A DNA stretch of 64,000 nucleotides from Lucinisca nassula (GCA_963580285.1 OY757014.1:13716725-13780724), one strand, 5' to 3'; positions 1 through 11,285 are shown, counted from the stretch's first letter. Numbers and translations are program-made. Notes: generated by a model from the letters alone, not told the origin.

Positions 1-440
1 TTTGATGACGATTAAGCGGCGTGTTTTGGCGCCACTGTATGTGCTGTGACGTCAAAATAAACGACGGTACAGGTGACGTCTTGTCACATCAAACAGGAAA
101 ACATTCTCCATTTTTATCCTATCCCCAGATAGGATAGCTTTGGTATGACAAGAATTTCAATCCCAGGATTTAGTTAAGGATTTCTGTTGTGCACGAAAAC
201 ATTTTCAGAGTACACTCGACTCCATTTAAATAGGAATCTATTCTTAAAGGGAATTTATTTGTTTCTTAGCAGCAAACCATTTTCTTGGGAGCTCATAGTA
301 TAGGAAAGCGGAAAGAAAGACCAGAATTTGTCTCCCTTGTAATGGCGGTAAAATGTTCATTCGGTGTTTTACCACGTAACTTTCTGAGCGTCCACCGTAC
401 CCCCTACGAAAGCGGTACCTATAAAATCACCATTTAAACA
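1..440. other. No gene seen; degenerate interspersed repeat
   Basis: No credible coding sequence. Positions ~230-380 resemble a diffuse repeat family also found at 21,580-21,815 and 48,285-48,520: a block of short C/T-poor text, then AGAAAAGC, AGGAAGT and TCTCCCTT motifs in the same order. This is the most diverged of the three copies. Confidence 0.4.
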
Positions 441-486
441 TAGGGGTCACAGACTATACTGATTAGGGGTCACAGACTATACTGAT
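441..486. repeat. Two-copy 23-bp direct tandem repeat
   Basis: A 23-bp unit beginning TAGGGGTCACAG is present twice head to tail (441-463 and 464-486). The copies look identical, so this is a recent local slippage or duplication. Confidence 0.85.
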
Positions 487-607
487 TAGATGATTTGGGT
501 GTGTTGCTTGCTACTATTAACAAAACGGCCTCTCAAAATATTTACGTAAAACGATATCACTGTATGGACTTCTTCCTGGTGAAGACCCGTTCAAATAAAC
601 ACATTTT

Positions 608-610
<3 letters not shown>

Positions 611-679
<69 letters not shown>
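611..679. repeat. (AC)n microsatellite
   Basis: About 34 uninterrupted AC dinucleotides. The open frames across it encode only alternating Cys-Val and are artefacts. Its purity makes length polymorphism likely. Confidence 0.98.
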
Positions 680-681
<2 letters not shown>

Positions 682-908
682 CCTCTCCCTACAATAATAC
701 AATGAATAGTTCTTCGTTTCCTTCTATCTGCCAATGCTTTCCAACTGAATTCATAGTAGCGAGACGGTTTCATAGTAAAGAGACCGTCCTGAAGATCAGT
801 AACAATGTGTGTTGCGTTTATTTGTACTTGCTCTAACCTATTCGCATCAGTTATTGTACACCCATCTAAACCTTCAGAAACATGTTCTAATAATGTTCTT
901 TTATAGGT

Positions 909-1181
909 GGGTTTGGAGAAAAAAAATGGGATGCAGAGCTTCCGACCGCACATGAGTGCTGGTAAACCGCTTAGAGGATATAAGCCTGCCCAGGCAAAGC
1001 GGTGCGAGTCGGACCGTCCATGCTTATAAACCCTATTGGTTTTACTGGGCGACAGGGCTTGAGATGTCATTTCATCTCAATGTCGGGTAAAAGTCCCACA
1101 AAATTGGAAGCAACGTCTCCAAAATGACCTTTATAGTGCTGACGGGGACGTTAAACATCAATTCAAACAAACAAACAAAAA
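909..1181 (-). mobile_element. SINE-like retroposon copy, (CAAA)n tail
   Basis: Member of the commonest short retroposon in the window, here called family S (~270-315 bp). The minus-strand body ends in GACGGGGACGTTAAAC plus a CAAA-rich tail at 1,160-1,181. The copy is bounded by a 12-bp target duplication TCTTTTATAGGT (897-908 and 1,182-1,193), which shows insertion by LINE-type target-primed reverse transcription. I see no clear tRNA-like head. Other copies are at 5,361, 6,413, 23,360, 24,004, 37,334, 37,866, 43,648 and 62,282. Confidence 0.85.
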
Positions 1182-1193
1182 TCTTTTATAGGT

Positions 1194-3220
1194 ACAATAC
1201 AACATGTCGAGCTTATTTTAAGACATTTTCCGTTTCCTGAAGTTCCGAATCTATTGTAGAATTTATATGATTTGACGTTTATAATTAGGTGATCAGTAAA
1301 TGTCTAAAGGGGGAGTTCCAGCCTATAGTAAATTTCCATAGGGTTCTGCCCACGCACAGATTTCCATGATATTTTGCACAATTAATGCCTGGTTAATGAC
1401 TGTTCATTATTTAGCTATTTCACTCTTATATCTGTTTTCATTATAAATCTACAATGTTATGTTTATTTCCACATCCGAAAATAGGGGTACCCTCAAGCAA
1501 GTGTATATATACTCAACAACTTCTTATGTTTTGGAGTTATTTTGTCGGCAGGCATCGCTGTAGTCATTTGTGATTATTTTTGTATCACATTTGCTGTTGT
1601 TCACTGTAAGTTCCGTAGACCATGATCAATTTCATATGGAGCAGGCCCCAGATTTCACAACCGTAAAATCTTTTGGAGTATGTTTGACTTTTAAAATCAC
1701 ATTGTTGCAAATCTTGTCACCCCATCATTTTAACATGAAAATTGCCCATATATGTGTAGAACATTTTGTCAAACTTTCTTGAAAATCTGAGACCGGTAAC
1801 ATACTGCATTTGAACATTGAATAGTAATGGTCAGATTTTAATTTTTTCAAACCATTTGTAGATATGGTATAGCATTTTCAATCGAGAAATTGTTCGCAAA
1901 TATATATATATACACATGTATATATGTACGTTTAACCCTTGATTGTATAGTATGAGCTCATTTAATCAGCATTTGTATCAGTTATGGTACCCTGGGGAAC
2001 ACCAAAAACACAATTCATTTTGAGCGTTCATTAACAATTCAATCGGATTTTATTAAAAAAATATATTTCATTTCTTAACAGGCGTTTTTGCATTTAAAGT
2101 AATCCTAAAGCCTGCTGAAGCTTATTATGACAAAGATTGTTGAAATGACAAGTAAAATGGATAGTTCTGTAAACCAGACAATTTCGCTTGACTCTCTGAA
2201 CTGATGCAGTCTACTTAAAAAGTTTGAAAAGTCTGATTGTCATACCTGAGTTTGAAAAGTCTGATTGTCACACCTGAATGGCACAGCTTGCTTGAATGGC
2301 CAAGAGAAATGATGTTTATTATGGTTGAGCCAGGTATGTCATAACACCACGGACAATATTTTCTGATCGCTTGGCTCACTGTATATACAGATTACTGTAG
2401 ACAAACGGAAACACAATTGTGTTGGTTCTTTTGTCACTCTAACAATGCCTCCGCAAAATCTGAACTAAAGCACAAACAAATGTAGCCAGCTGTGCAAATC
2501 AGTGTCAAAAAGTTATATTCTTAAATATGATGAGCAAAGGGTATATTTGCTATCAGTATTATAGAAAAATATAAAGCCAGCTGCAGATTTTGGCTCAGAA
2601 ATATGCTAATTGTACAGCTAACAGCTGATTTACGCCATTTGCAAAAATTGATGAATACAGAGCTAGAACACTTATCATAGATGGCAAGTACTGCATACAG
2701 ATGACTATAAATGCGAATGGTATTACAACAACTAAATATAATATAAGCTATCAAATGAATTAGTTACAACAACTAGCTTCCATCTATTTCATTTAGGGAA
2801 GTGTTTACCAAATGACCAAATTCCAATTTTACAACTAGTTATAGTGTGATTAGCTCTGCATTTATTTTGAAGACAAGGACATAGTAGCTTACACTTTTGC
2901 AGATGTTATAATGAATCTAGAAAAAAATGCAGAAAATGATCTCACAAAACCTTTGTTGGGGGAGCGGAGTGTGAGTCTCTTTGACCAAGTGATGTAAGAA
3001 AAAATTAACAACACATGGACCTATCAATCATTAGAAAAAATCGATAAATCAGTCTGTCCCTTCACAGTTGGCAATTTATTGGCTGCTGTTTTTTATTTTA
3101 AAGAAAATGACGACAACAAAAATAATTAAAGAAAGAAATAGGAATATGAAAGTAATTTATTAAGCATATTCAATCTGTCATTGCATATTACTGACATCAA
3201 GTGTCCTTGTACTGCAGGGT
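1194..3220. other. No gene seen
   Basis: AT-rich sequence with many stops in all frames. The only visible structure is a two-copy 28-bp tandem repeat at 2,221-2,276 (unit AGTTTGAAAAGTCTGATTG plus nine bases). Short open frames here show no family resemblance. Confidence 0.5.
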
Positions 3221-3229
3221 TAAAAAATA

Positions 3230-3340
3230 GGCGAGGTCTGCTGACAGCCGGCTGGCACCAGACTTTTAGGTCTAGTGACAGCCGGCTGTCACCAGACCTA
3301 AAAGTCTGCTGACAGCCAGCAATAATATTTCTTCAATACT
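3230..3340 (+). repeat. Left inverted terminus of the 4.05-kb element
   Basis: Contains two GACAGCCGGCTG palindromic modules, separated by complementary TTTTAGGTCT and AGACCTAAAA. Homology to the right end continues a little inward into an AATAATATTT run. The repeated palindromes are plausible transposase-binding sites (inference). Confidence 0.8.
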
Positions 3341-4129
3341 AACTACATTTCATAGTCTTATCTTCACTATATGTCTGGATCCAATTATAGAACTAGAAAT
3401 GTATAATGTTTGATTAAAATTCATCAATTGGGCATGAACTTGGGTGCAGAAAACCAATTTTTGGCTGAAAATAAAGTTTTCTGGAGTCTATGACCTTAAA
3501 AATTAGGACAAGGTCACCAAAGTCTAATTTAAGTTTTTGTTGCTGGTATATTGAAAAGTTGGACCAAAATCCATTGATTTGTTCATGAGATAGGATGCAG
3601 ACAAGCCATTTTTTGTCCAAAGTTGACAGTTTTTAGGGGTCTGTGCCTTTTAAAACCAAAATATGACTGATTTACCCCTTCTAGTGAACCATGTAAGATT
3701 GGTCCCAAATCCACAATCCATCCATAGGTTCAGTGCCTAAATCAGGATATGCCGAGCCGCTGTCGCTGATGCAAACAGGATCTGCACCTATAAGAACATA
3801 TCCTTCTCCCCTGTTATTTTTTTTAGCGCACCAGAGCCGAAGCTTATGGGATAGGCAGTAGTCTTTCATCGTCTGACGTCAACACTTTTAAATGACAACT
3901 CCTCTGAAGCCACTGGGCCCATTCAGCCCAAACTTAATCGGTAGCATCTTTGGGCTGGGGTATCGAAAGTTTGTGTGTTTTTTTATGAAAATGGGCTCAT
4001 TAGTTTGGTTGCTGTGGCAACTTGGAGTTTCTATGGGGAAAATAGAAAAATGGCATTTACTGCCAAGCTTTTGACAAAAAATTTATAGAAATGTTCCTTG
4101 AGTAAATTTCTTTCAGCCATATACTTTTA

Positions 4130-4830
4130 TGCCAACCTGGGGGTCCCCCAGGGTGTGCCGAGACCATGTCCCATCCAGTGATACCAACATGTGGGCCCAG
4201 GGGGTGTTCCGGGTCCGCCGGTCCATCCCTCCACTTCATACAAAGCCATATATTTCAGAAACCATTAACATCCCTGCCCCTAAACCATATATTTTCTAAT
4301 TCCTTATGGTAAGACTCATTCAGTCACACCAACCTGAGGGTCTCTTTGTGCTGCAGCAATGTGCTGGGGGCATGCCCCGCCCCTCCACTTTATAAAATGC
4401 CATATATCATAGAAGACATTCAGATCCCAGACCCATAATCATATGCATTCTTATTCCTTATAACTAGACATATTAAATCACACCAACTTGTGGGGTCCTC
4501 TCCCCTCCATTTCACAAAAGGGCCTCATATCTCAAAAACTGTTCAAATACCCACCCTTAAACCATATACATTCTTGGTCCTTATGACAAGACACATTCAG
4601 AGACAACACAATCTAAAGCTTTTCTGGTGTCCAGCGGGGCCATGCCCCAACCCCTCCGATGCCGAAAAGGCCTTGTATCGCAAGAATCGCACAGATCCCC
4701 ACCCTTAATCCATATATATTCTTGTTCCTTTTGATATGTGATACCAACCATGGGTTCATTGGGTCCATGCCCCATCCCCACCACTTCATAAAATATCAAA
4801 TATTTCAGATACAGTGTCGACATGGGTGCT
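4130..4830. repeat. Degenerate ~130-150-bp tandem array
   Basis: About five diverged units, each with a CCATGCCCC(A/G)CCCCTCC-type segment, CATATAT, and a CCTTATGACAAGACACATTC-like segment (near 4,303, 4,451, 4,579 and 4,727). Short open frames on both strands are by-products of the repeat. Confidence 0.75.
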
Positions 4831-4959
4831 CCGGGGTATGGGGGTATGTTTGGGAGACTTTAAAATCGGTATATTAAAATCATATGTTAAAATATATTGC
4901 TGCCAGTGGACAGTGCCCACCTGAGATTTGGTGAGCAAAGTGGCCTATGGACCTCTTGT

Positions 4960-5130
4960 TTTTGTTTTGGTTTTATGGCCCTTTCAAGATTTTCACGTAT
5001 TTTGAGCTGGTTGTTAATCAGAGGTGGGCAAAAACCAGAGTTCCCGGATAAAAACCACATGACCGTCCCTTGCAGAACCTCCTAATGATTAACAGTTAGT
5101 GCTTTTACCCACTAGGCCATGAAGTCTATT
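4960..5130 (-). mobile_element. Diverged tRNA-derived SINE remnant
   Basis: In reverse orientation this resembles the SINEs at 12,128 and 35,990: a GCCTAGTGG.TAA head, an internal stretch where the TCGGGTCACATG box has decayed, the CTCCGGTTTT region, and the CTCTGATTAAC segment near the tail. Strongly mutated and inserted within the 4.05-kb element. Confidence 0.55.
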
Positions 5131-5360
5131 TGTTGGGGGACATAATTCTGGTCATACTTGATAGTCATAATTAAAGCATTGATTCTACCTACACTGACAT
5201 TATATTCTGGGATGTCTTAGAAGCTACACTAATTATACCCCCGGCAAATGAAGTATGCTGTGGGGGTATATAGTTTTAGCCTGTCATTCGACCATTTGTC
5301 TGTCCATCCGTCCATGTGTCAGTCTGTCCGTCCGTCGGGTAACATTTTGGTTAAAGTTTT

Positions 5361-5654
5361 TATTTTGTTTGAGTTGCGGTTTTACATCCCCATCAACACT
5401 ATTAGGTAATTTTGGAGACATTGCTTCCAATTTTGTGGGACTTTTACCCGACGAAATGACATCTGAAGCCCTACCACCCATAAAAACCGTTAGGGTTTAA
5501 GGAGCCGTCCGACTCGCATCACTTTTCCTGGGCAGACTTAGACCTAAGCTGTTTACCAGTATTCAAGTTCGGTCAGTTTCAGCTCTGCGCAGAAGCACCG
5601 TGCAGCCCAATCTATTTCTCCAGGCCCTGATTGGGGGGGGGGGGGGGGGGGTGC
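5361..5654 (-). mobile_element. Family S SINE with 14-bp target duplication
   Basis: The repeat tail (TTTTGTTTG on the plus strand, 5,361 onward) and the body ACATCCCCATCAACAC...CAGCCCAATCTATTTCTCC are flanked by TTGGTTAAAGTTTT at 5,347-5,360 and 5,655-5,668. It interrupts a tandem repeat unit of the 4.05-kb element. A 21-23-base G run (5,631-5,651) closes its 5' side. Confidence 0.88.
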
Positions 5655-5759
5655 TTGGTTAAAGTTTTGCGTTAAAGTTTCTAAGAGATTTTATCTTCTG
5701 AACCCTTTGATAGATATAGTTGATACTTACATTGAAGTTACATACTGGTCTCAAAATTT

Positions 5760-6130
5760 CATTGATGCATGTCCCACCCCCCACAGTGACCTTGAGGTCA
5801 AGGTTACAGACTCAGAAATTTTACATTTGGTTTACATTTGGTTAAAGTTTTAAGACACAGTTTATAGATGTGTGTATGTGCAAAACTCTAAGACAAACTC
5901 AGTTGATACTTGCATCAATGTTGCATACCAGTCCAAAGACTTTGTGATGTATGGCCCTTCCCCCACCCACGGTGACCTTGACCTCAAGGTCACAGACTTA
6001 GAAATTTTACATTTGGTTTAAGTTTTATGACAAAGTTTATACATGTAGATGCCTGTATTTTCTAAACTCTAAGACAGATTCATTTGATACTTGCATTGAT
6101 GTTGCATACCAGTCCAAAGATTTCACTGAT
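5760..6130. repeat. ~180-bp tandem repeat
   Basis: Units share GTGACCTTGA(G/C)(G/C)TCAAGGT, AGAAATTTTACATTTGGTT and GATACTTGCAT..ATGTTGCATACCAGTCC. Partial units extend to ~5,655 and ~6,240. The CCGTCCGTC-type text upstream (5,298-5,336) belongs to the same kind of low-complexity bivalve repeat. Confidence 0.7.
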
Positions 6131-6412
6131 GTATACCCCACCCTGCTGCTTCAGTAACATGGATGCCCCCACCCTTCAATAACTTTGATGCCCTCACTCC
6201 ATTGGTCCATTAAGAAATTTTATGTTTGGTTTAGCTTTTACAAGCACATTTGTAGATTCGTTTAGCTTCTTGACTTCTTCATTCATAATACATAAAGCTT
6301 GAAAGATATATCAAAGGGTGGCGCTAACCGGGGGCATGCTTGACTCTTTCTATAGTTTTTAAGCACTCATATTTTCCAAACCATTTGATGGATTGGGTCC
6401 ATATTTGGAATG

Positions 6413-6711
6413 TGTTTGTTTGAATTGAGGTTTAACATCCATGTCAACACTTATTTAGGTCATTTTGGAGACATTGCTTCCAATTTTGTGGGACTTTTAC
6501 CTGACATTGAGATGAAATGACATCTCAAGCCCTGCCGTCCAATGAAACCAAAAGGCTTATATGCATTGGACAGTCTGACTCATTCCACTTTACCTTGGCA
6601 GGCTTAGTCCATCGAAGCGGTTTATCAGTACTCATGTGTGGTCAGTTTCAGCTCTGCGTGGAAGCACCATGCAGCCCAATTTATTTCTCCAAGCCCTGAT
6701 GGGCGGGTGCA
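6413..6711 (-). mobile_element. Family S SINE with 17-bp target duplication
   Basis: A full-length copy between perfect GGTCCATATTTGGAATG duplications (6,396-6,412 and 6,712-6,728). The plus strand begins TGTTTGTTTGAATTGAGG and ends at GATGGGCGGGTGCA. The long perfect duplication makes it one of the better-bounded copies in the window. Confidence 0.9.
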
Positions 6712-7179
6712 GGTCCATATTTGGAATGATCATAGTTATTTTTATAAAGTTTAATCAGCAATACACCCCACCACCACACACTATTCCAGGCGAGATATGC
6801 TGTCTGATGACAACTGTTGTTACATGACTTTTTTGGGGTGAGGTGAGCCCCTAGTTGGGGGCATCTGTGTCATATTGACACATTTCTAGTTCTGTCAATG
6901 CTGTTCAAACCCAGATGAACTGTGTGCCCACCACTCTTCTCAAGTTTGTACATGTGAGTTCTGCTGATGGTATGCCTAGAAATAACCTTATGATAAATTT
7001 ATGATTTAGAACTAAGCTGCAATAATACCAGCATTGCTACACAAAGTTTGAACAAAAATACAAGTCCCCATTAGAAATTATTGCATCCTTCACTGTTCAA
7101 CAAAGTTCTGTAAGCGGTATGGTAGCTCATGGAACAGGATAAATTATTTAGTTAAAAAGAAAATGCTTATTATTAAGTA

Positions 7180-7279
7180 AATATTATAGCCGGCTGTCAG
7201 CAGACTTTTAGGTCTGGTGACAGCCGGCTGTCAGTAGACCTAAAAGTCTGGTGCCAGCCGGCTGTCAGCAGACACTTCC
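7180..7279 (-). repeat. Right inverted terminus of the 4.05-kb element
   Basis: Reverse-complement partner of 3,230-3,340 with the same order of palindromic modules. It is directly followed by the second TAAAAAATA copy at 7,280-7,288. Confidence 0.8.
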
Positions 7280-7288
7280 TAAAAAATA

Positions 7289-8260
7289 TACAGAAAGACC
7301 AAATAAAACAGGGTAAAAAGATCCACCTTGTCTTAGTCCTTTTGTGGCATAATGTATTTTTTTCAGGATTGTCATTTTTGCAATACTGTCAACATTAACA
7401 TTCATCATGAACAGTGCATGAATGCATTTTATTTTTTCTCTTTAAAATGTTTGGATTGAACTTGTATATTATGCTAATGTATGTTCTCATTTACTTTTTA
7501 AAAGTCAAACTAAAACTCCTGTCTGTAAACAGTGTCTTTTTTTTTGGAGGGGGGGGGGGGGGTGCCGGGTGGTGTGGGTGTGGGGGGGGGGGGAGAGTTT
7601 TTATTACAGAAATGCCTATGCTAAGCTTTGTGTGCTAAGGTGGCACTAATTGGTCATTAAAAACACAATGAAACTACATTTTAAGGAAATCTTGTCCCCT
7701 TATATTGCAAATGATTTTAGCACAAAAATAGACCTGAACCCATATCTAGCTATCAAAAACAATGTTACCGGTTTATGACTTTTTTGAAATTTGTTTGATA
7801 TACAGAGGATATATATGGCCTATTTTATATGCAATATCTTGGGGTGACAAGATCAGTAGCACCTCTAATACTTATGATGAAAATCTCTTTTTTTATCAAT
7901 TTTCATAAAAAGTAGAAGAAATTTTGTAAATAAATTCATCAGAAAAATTATAAGACATAGACACATTTACATTTTTTGTATTAGATTAATCCTTATAGAG
8001 TTCTGTTGCCAATCAAAGCAACAAAATTTGAAAATAATCATACCTATTGATTTAAGACTGAAAAGTTCACAGGTGTGTATGACCTCTACAGTGGACTACC
8101 TCAGGGAGCTCTCCTGAGGCCTACAGTAATGTATCAAATGAAACAAAGTTATATATATAGTTGATAGTCCTCAAGTAAACAACAACTGAAGTTTCAAGAA
8201 AATCTGTGCGTGGGCAGTTTTGGAACTCCCCCTTTATGTGAGTTTCAACAATATTAACCC
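7289..8260. other. No gene seen; poly-G tract
   Basis: AT-rich sequence. G-runs at ~7,548-7,562 and ~7,580-7,592 are the only striking feature. The small open frame through the G-run is composition-driven. Confidence 0.5.
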
Positions 8261-8261
8261 A

Positions 8262-8462
8262 CCCCTAAAGTGGTACCTTGGCAAACAGTGCAGGCCCCGA
8301 TCAGACGCCGCAGAACGCGGCGTCTGATCAGGGCCTCCACTGTTTGCTAAAAGTTAAGTCATTTTCCAAAAAGATTTTGATGAAAACACAACCTGACACC
8401 CCTTAATTTTGAAATGGACTCCTGATGGAAGATTCCATTTGGTTCAAAACGAGTTAAGTTAC
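8262..8462. repeat. GC-hairpin repeat (family H)
   Basis: A near-perfect palindrome at 8,281-8,347: arms GATCAGACGCCGC (8,299-8,311) and its complement (8,317-8,329) around a 5-base loop, extended outward by GCAAACAGTG / CACTGTTTGC. It is followed by a conserved AT-rich tail (AACCTGACACC, AAATGGACTCC, GGAAGATTCCATTTGG). Related copies are at 22,600, 31,400, 36,612, 45,690, 46,730 and 49,795. Confidence 0.8.
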
Positions 8463-8521
8463 GTATCATCAGAAAATGGAAAAGTTTGAAATAAACATTA
8501 CTATAGTTTTCAATGGACTAG

Positions 8522-8752
8522 AACTTAATCACGAAAACACGCCTATACAAATACATTGTTTATTTTACCGACGAAGAAACGAACAATTTTAAGATGAAAA
8601 ATTGCGTTATTTTTCTTCATTATTGCTCAAAATATAAACTGTGGGTACACGTTAGAACCCTCTTATATCTGCTAAAAGTACAGATTGTGGGAACACGTTA
8701 GAACTGCCTCATCTAGGCGCAACTAACATGTACCCACAAAATGTATTTTGCA
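8522..8752. mobile_element. MITE family M1, disrupted copy
   Basis: Begins with the family terminus ACGAAAACACGCCTATA (8,532 on), followed by ACATTGT..TTTTACCG and a degraded, partly duplicated central hairpin (GTGGGTACACGTTAGAACC). It is cut by a retroelement 3' tail from 8,753. Confidence 0.75.
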
Positions 8753-9060
8753 TCAAAAAATAGAAGTGAAGGCAATGATCAGGAATCGATACAGTTAACC
8801 CACAGCACCCATTAGAGACACCAAAGGAAAAGTAACACAAAAATGAAAAAAAACTAGACCTAATGGAAAAATCAATAGCGGAAATCCAAAAGGACAGTAA
8901 CTTCCACAAAATGGTTATCCAAAACAAACAAATACAAGCGATACACACACTCAAAGACAAACCCTAACAAAAATAAGCCGCGAGAGAAAAACCGCATTGG
9001 AACGGTCACTGAAACGAATTCCAATGGGGGCTTAAATCCATTTTACGCGGCCGCAGTCCT
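8753..9060 (-). mobile_element. Retroelement R 3' tail
   Basis: Minus-strand copy of the most abundant retroelement tail. In sense order: ATCGATTTAAGCCCCC-like text, TCACTGACCGTTCCAAGGCGG, GCCATTTTGTGGGAAAGTAACTG, TTTCCCTTTGGTGTCTCT and a terminal CACTTCTATTTT. In longer copies this tail follows the reverse-transcriptase C-terminus (for example 40,345-41,530), so it is read here as the 3' UTR of the same element. Confidence 0.75.
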
Positions 9061-9179
9061 CGTTCTTACTTCTCTACCTACAAGCTGGTCAGTCTGAGAG
9101 GTTAAAAACATTACGAAAACCATTTAAATACACTGTAAATTTTAACTGGGTAAAACGAACATTTTCCGATGAAAAATTT

Positions 9180-9395
9180 AGATATCTTTCATAACATAGC
9201 GGCCCCCGACCATCGGTACATGGGCTGCATGATGATTCCATGCAGAGCTGAATCCGCCCGCACACGAGTACTGGTGAACCGCTTAGAGGATCTAAATAGA
9301 AGTGGAGGCAATGGTCAGGGATCGATACAATTAACCCACAGCGCTCACCAGAGACACCAAAGGGGAAAGAAACACAAACATGAAACAAGTAGGAA
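9180..9395 (-). mobile_element. Fused fragments: family S SINE and R tail
   Basis: 9,195-9,290 is the 5' part of a family S SINE (GGCTGCATGATG, then CCGCTTAGAGGATCTA). It abuts 9,292-9,395, the terminal ~100 bases of retroelement R. The rest of that tail resumes at ~10,165, so the intervening 770 bp probably inserted later or was rearranged. Confidence 0.6.
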
Positions 9396-9590
9396 TTTGC
9401 CTGCTATGACGGACGATCCACAGATGCTTAAGATTACCTCCTTGCTTTGTAAAGGCAAGTAGAAATACATAAAACTTCCAACTTACATGTAATGGCGCCT
9501 GAAGGATGTTTAGAATACGTAATATAGTAGCAAACATTCGGAGGTACATCTTCACCACTCACGCTAAAAGTGTTCTTCTACAATCATGTG

Positions 9591-9897
9591 CCGGCCTCAG
9601 TGGCTCAGTCGGATGCGCGTCTGACTGGTGATCAGGAGGACGCGGGTTCGACTCCCGCCGGGGTCGGCAACATTCTTTCGTGGCGATTGATCATGAAACC
9701 TTTTCTACGGTCATTCTCTCCCTTCCGCTGATTTAAGAAGGGCAGTTGTCAGTTTCTGGCGAAAGAATGTGCACTGTACTGGTTAACCGCTTACGTATAA
9801 GCCTGCCCAGGAAAGTGTTGATAGGTAAACTGACCGGCTCAAAAATGGCCTAAATAGTGTTGACTGGGCCGTTAAACTCCAATACAAACAAGCAAAT
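9591..9897 (+). mobile_element. tRNA-derived SINE, full length
   Basis: The head has RNA polymerase III promoter boxes: A box TGGCTCAGTCGG and B box GGTTCGACTCC. A tRNA-like region is followed by a conserved body (TTCGTGGCGATTGATCATG, GGCGAAAGAATGTGCACTG), then AAATAGTGTTGACTGGGCCG and an ACAAACAAGCAAA tail. The acceptor stem pairs only if shifted, so it is a SINE, not a working tRNA. The layout recalls the molluscan V-SINE/RUDI type (family-level inference). Confidence 0.8.
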
Positions 9898-9923
9898 CTA
9901 CAATCATGAACACGTACACATGA

Positions 9924-9926
<3 letters not shown>

Positions 9927-9967
<41 letters not shown>
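9927..9967. repeat. (CT)n microsatellite
   Basis: Uninterrupted CT dinucleotides directly after the SINE tail region. Confidence 0.97.
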
Positions 9968-9971
<4 letters not shown>

Positions 9972-10164
9972 TCACAGAACGATTTGGTTGTATATTGATG
10001 TCACTATTTAACCATTATTTGAATACACTGTATACAATACTTGAACCTAGGAAATGACTTCCATATAAGCACTATGCTTACCGTCAGATCCTATGTCATT
10101 TTGCATGCATGTATCAATGTATGTCTTTGTAATTTATTTGCAAAAAAAAATTGTTTAAACCAAA

Positions 10165-10520
10165 CATGAAACAACAGACCCTAATGGAGACATCAATAGC
10201 GGAAAGCCAAAAGGACAGTTACTTTCCCACAAATGGCCTATAGGCTATCCAAACTAAAATAATACAAGCGACAGCGACACAAACACCCAAAGACAAACCA
10301 TAACAAAATAAACCGCGACAGAAGAACCGTCTTGGAACGGTCAGCGGAAACGAATTCCTCTGTGGGGGAGGGGGGGGGCTTAAATCGATTAAATAAAATT
10401 ACGTGGCCACAATCCTCGCCCTAACTTCTGTCGCGATTAAGACAAATAATTTGTTCAGGCCGCATGAAGGCCTCCTAGCTCATCAGTGCAACATCTACGT
10501 GAACACAAAAACCAAACAAC
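10165..10520 (-). mobile_element. Retroelement R 3' tail, main part
   Basis: Minus-strand copy from the AACCAAACATGAAACAACA segment through CCGACC-type repeats, the CATGAAGGCCTCCTAGCTCATCAGTGCAACAT segment and beyond. It complements the terminal fragment at 9,292-9,395. A local G-run is at 10,366-10,378. Confidence 0.7.
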
Positions 10521-10751
10521 CACACGGGATTTGCTTGCTTTTTGGATGTTCCAGTAATACGGACAAGCAAAGTGAAGAAATATTTCTAAAAGTTCAAGAT
10601 TTCATTATAAAATCAGGACATTTTGTAAACCATTCTTAATATGAGGCTCCAAGCCAAAAAGCAAGCTTTGCTAAACTTTTCCTTGACAAGTGGGGTCCCC
10701 GTCAAAACTTTTTCTATTTTTCCTTCATTTCTTTCTTCAATTAATCGTATC

Positions 10752-10817
<66 letters not shown>
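10752..10817. repeat. (CT)n microsatellite
   Basis: About 32 CT units with a single TTT interruption near 10,773. Confidence 0.97.
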
Positions 10818-10819
<2 letters not shown>

Positions 10820-10994
10820 TCACATTTGGTACTTGGGTTAAATTCTCAGTATGTAACCACCATTTACTTTTTCGTAGATACTTCCATGAATCACAGGAGA
10901 TGACTTTGATATAAGCAAAGCTTACTGTCAGATCCTGTTAGTTGCTGTTGTAATTGACTGTACATGTACATTATTCTTGATGAATAAATACTGT

Positions 10995-11285
10995 TGAAAC
11001 CAAACAACCACAGAGATAAAACAACGGTGGGGACTCGACAGCAAGAAACCACTGAAACGCTGAAGCAAAAGAAAACCAACAGTTAGACTCAGATGGGCCC
11101 GATCAGAGACAGAGCATCAGGTACCAACCAACATAAGCCTTTATAGAATCTGAGGCCTGACCCACCGGCGAGCAATTAAAAAGGGAAGCAAAGTTGTCAA
11201 CCGTGATTGGGTTAACTACCATGCATGCAGTCTGTTATAACATTTATGTTATACCCAATATTTTTATATCGAAGAATGCTAAACC
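10995..11285 (-). pseudogene. Retroelement R, C-terminal coding remnant and 3' UTR
   Basis: The minus strand carries the degraded end of the reverse-transcriptase ORF (11,185-11,285: the ATAGAAG..TTGGGTATAA, GACTGCATGCATGG and AACCCAATCACGGTTGAC landmarks of the intact frame at 40,800-40,870), then the 3' UTR including GTCGAGTCC and TCTGTGGTTGTTTGG. It is frame-broken and 5' truncated. Confidence 0.65.

Larger units (their letters stand above)
3230..7279. mobile_element. 4.05-kb element with long inverted termini and 9-bp TSD
   Basis: The ends are inverted copies: 3,230-3,340 reads GG..AG.GTCTGCTGACAG and onward, and the reverse complement of 7,180-7,279 matches it for ~110 bp with few differences. 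Each end is built of palindromic blocks (GACAGCCGGCTGTC) joined by AGACCTAAAAGTCT-type linkers. Identical TAAAAAATA lies just outside both ends (3,221-3,229 and 7,280-7,288), as expected of a 9-bp target duplication. No transposase frame is visible. The interior holds tandem arrays (4,130-4,830; 5,760-6,130) and two SINEs, so this looks like a non-autonomous DNA transposon. Target length would fit hAT-, Mutator- or P-like enzymes; the superfamily is not determined. Confidence 0.7.

Noticed and set aside
517..1070. Open frames rich in Cys-Val across the AC repeat
   Set aside because: Products of the dinucleotide run and of an antisense SINE; no protein-like composition outside the repeat.
9591..9670. 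A functional tRNA gene
   Set aside because: A and B boxes are good, but the acceptor stem pairs only when shifted and a conserved SINE body and tail follow; it is a SINE head.
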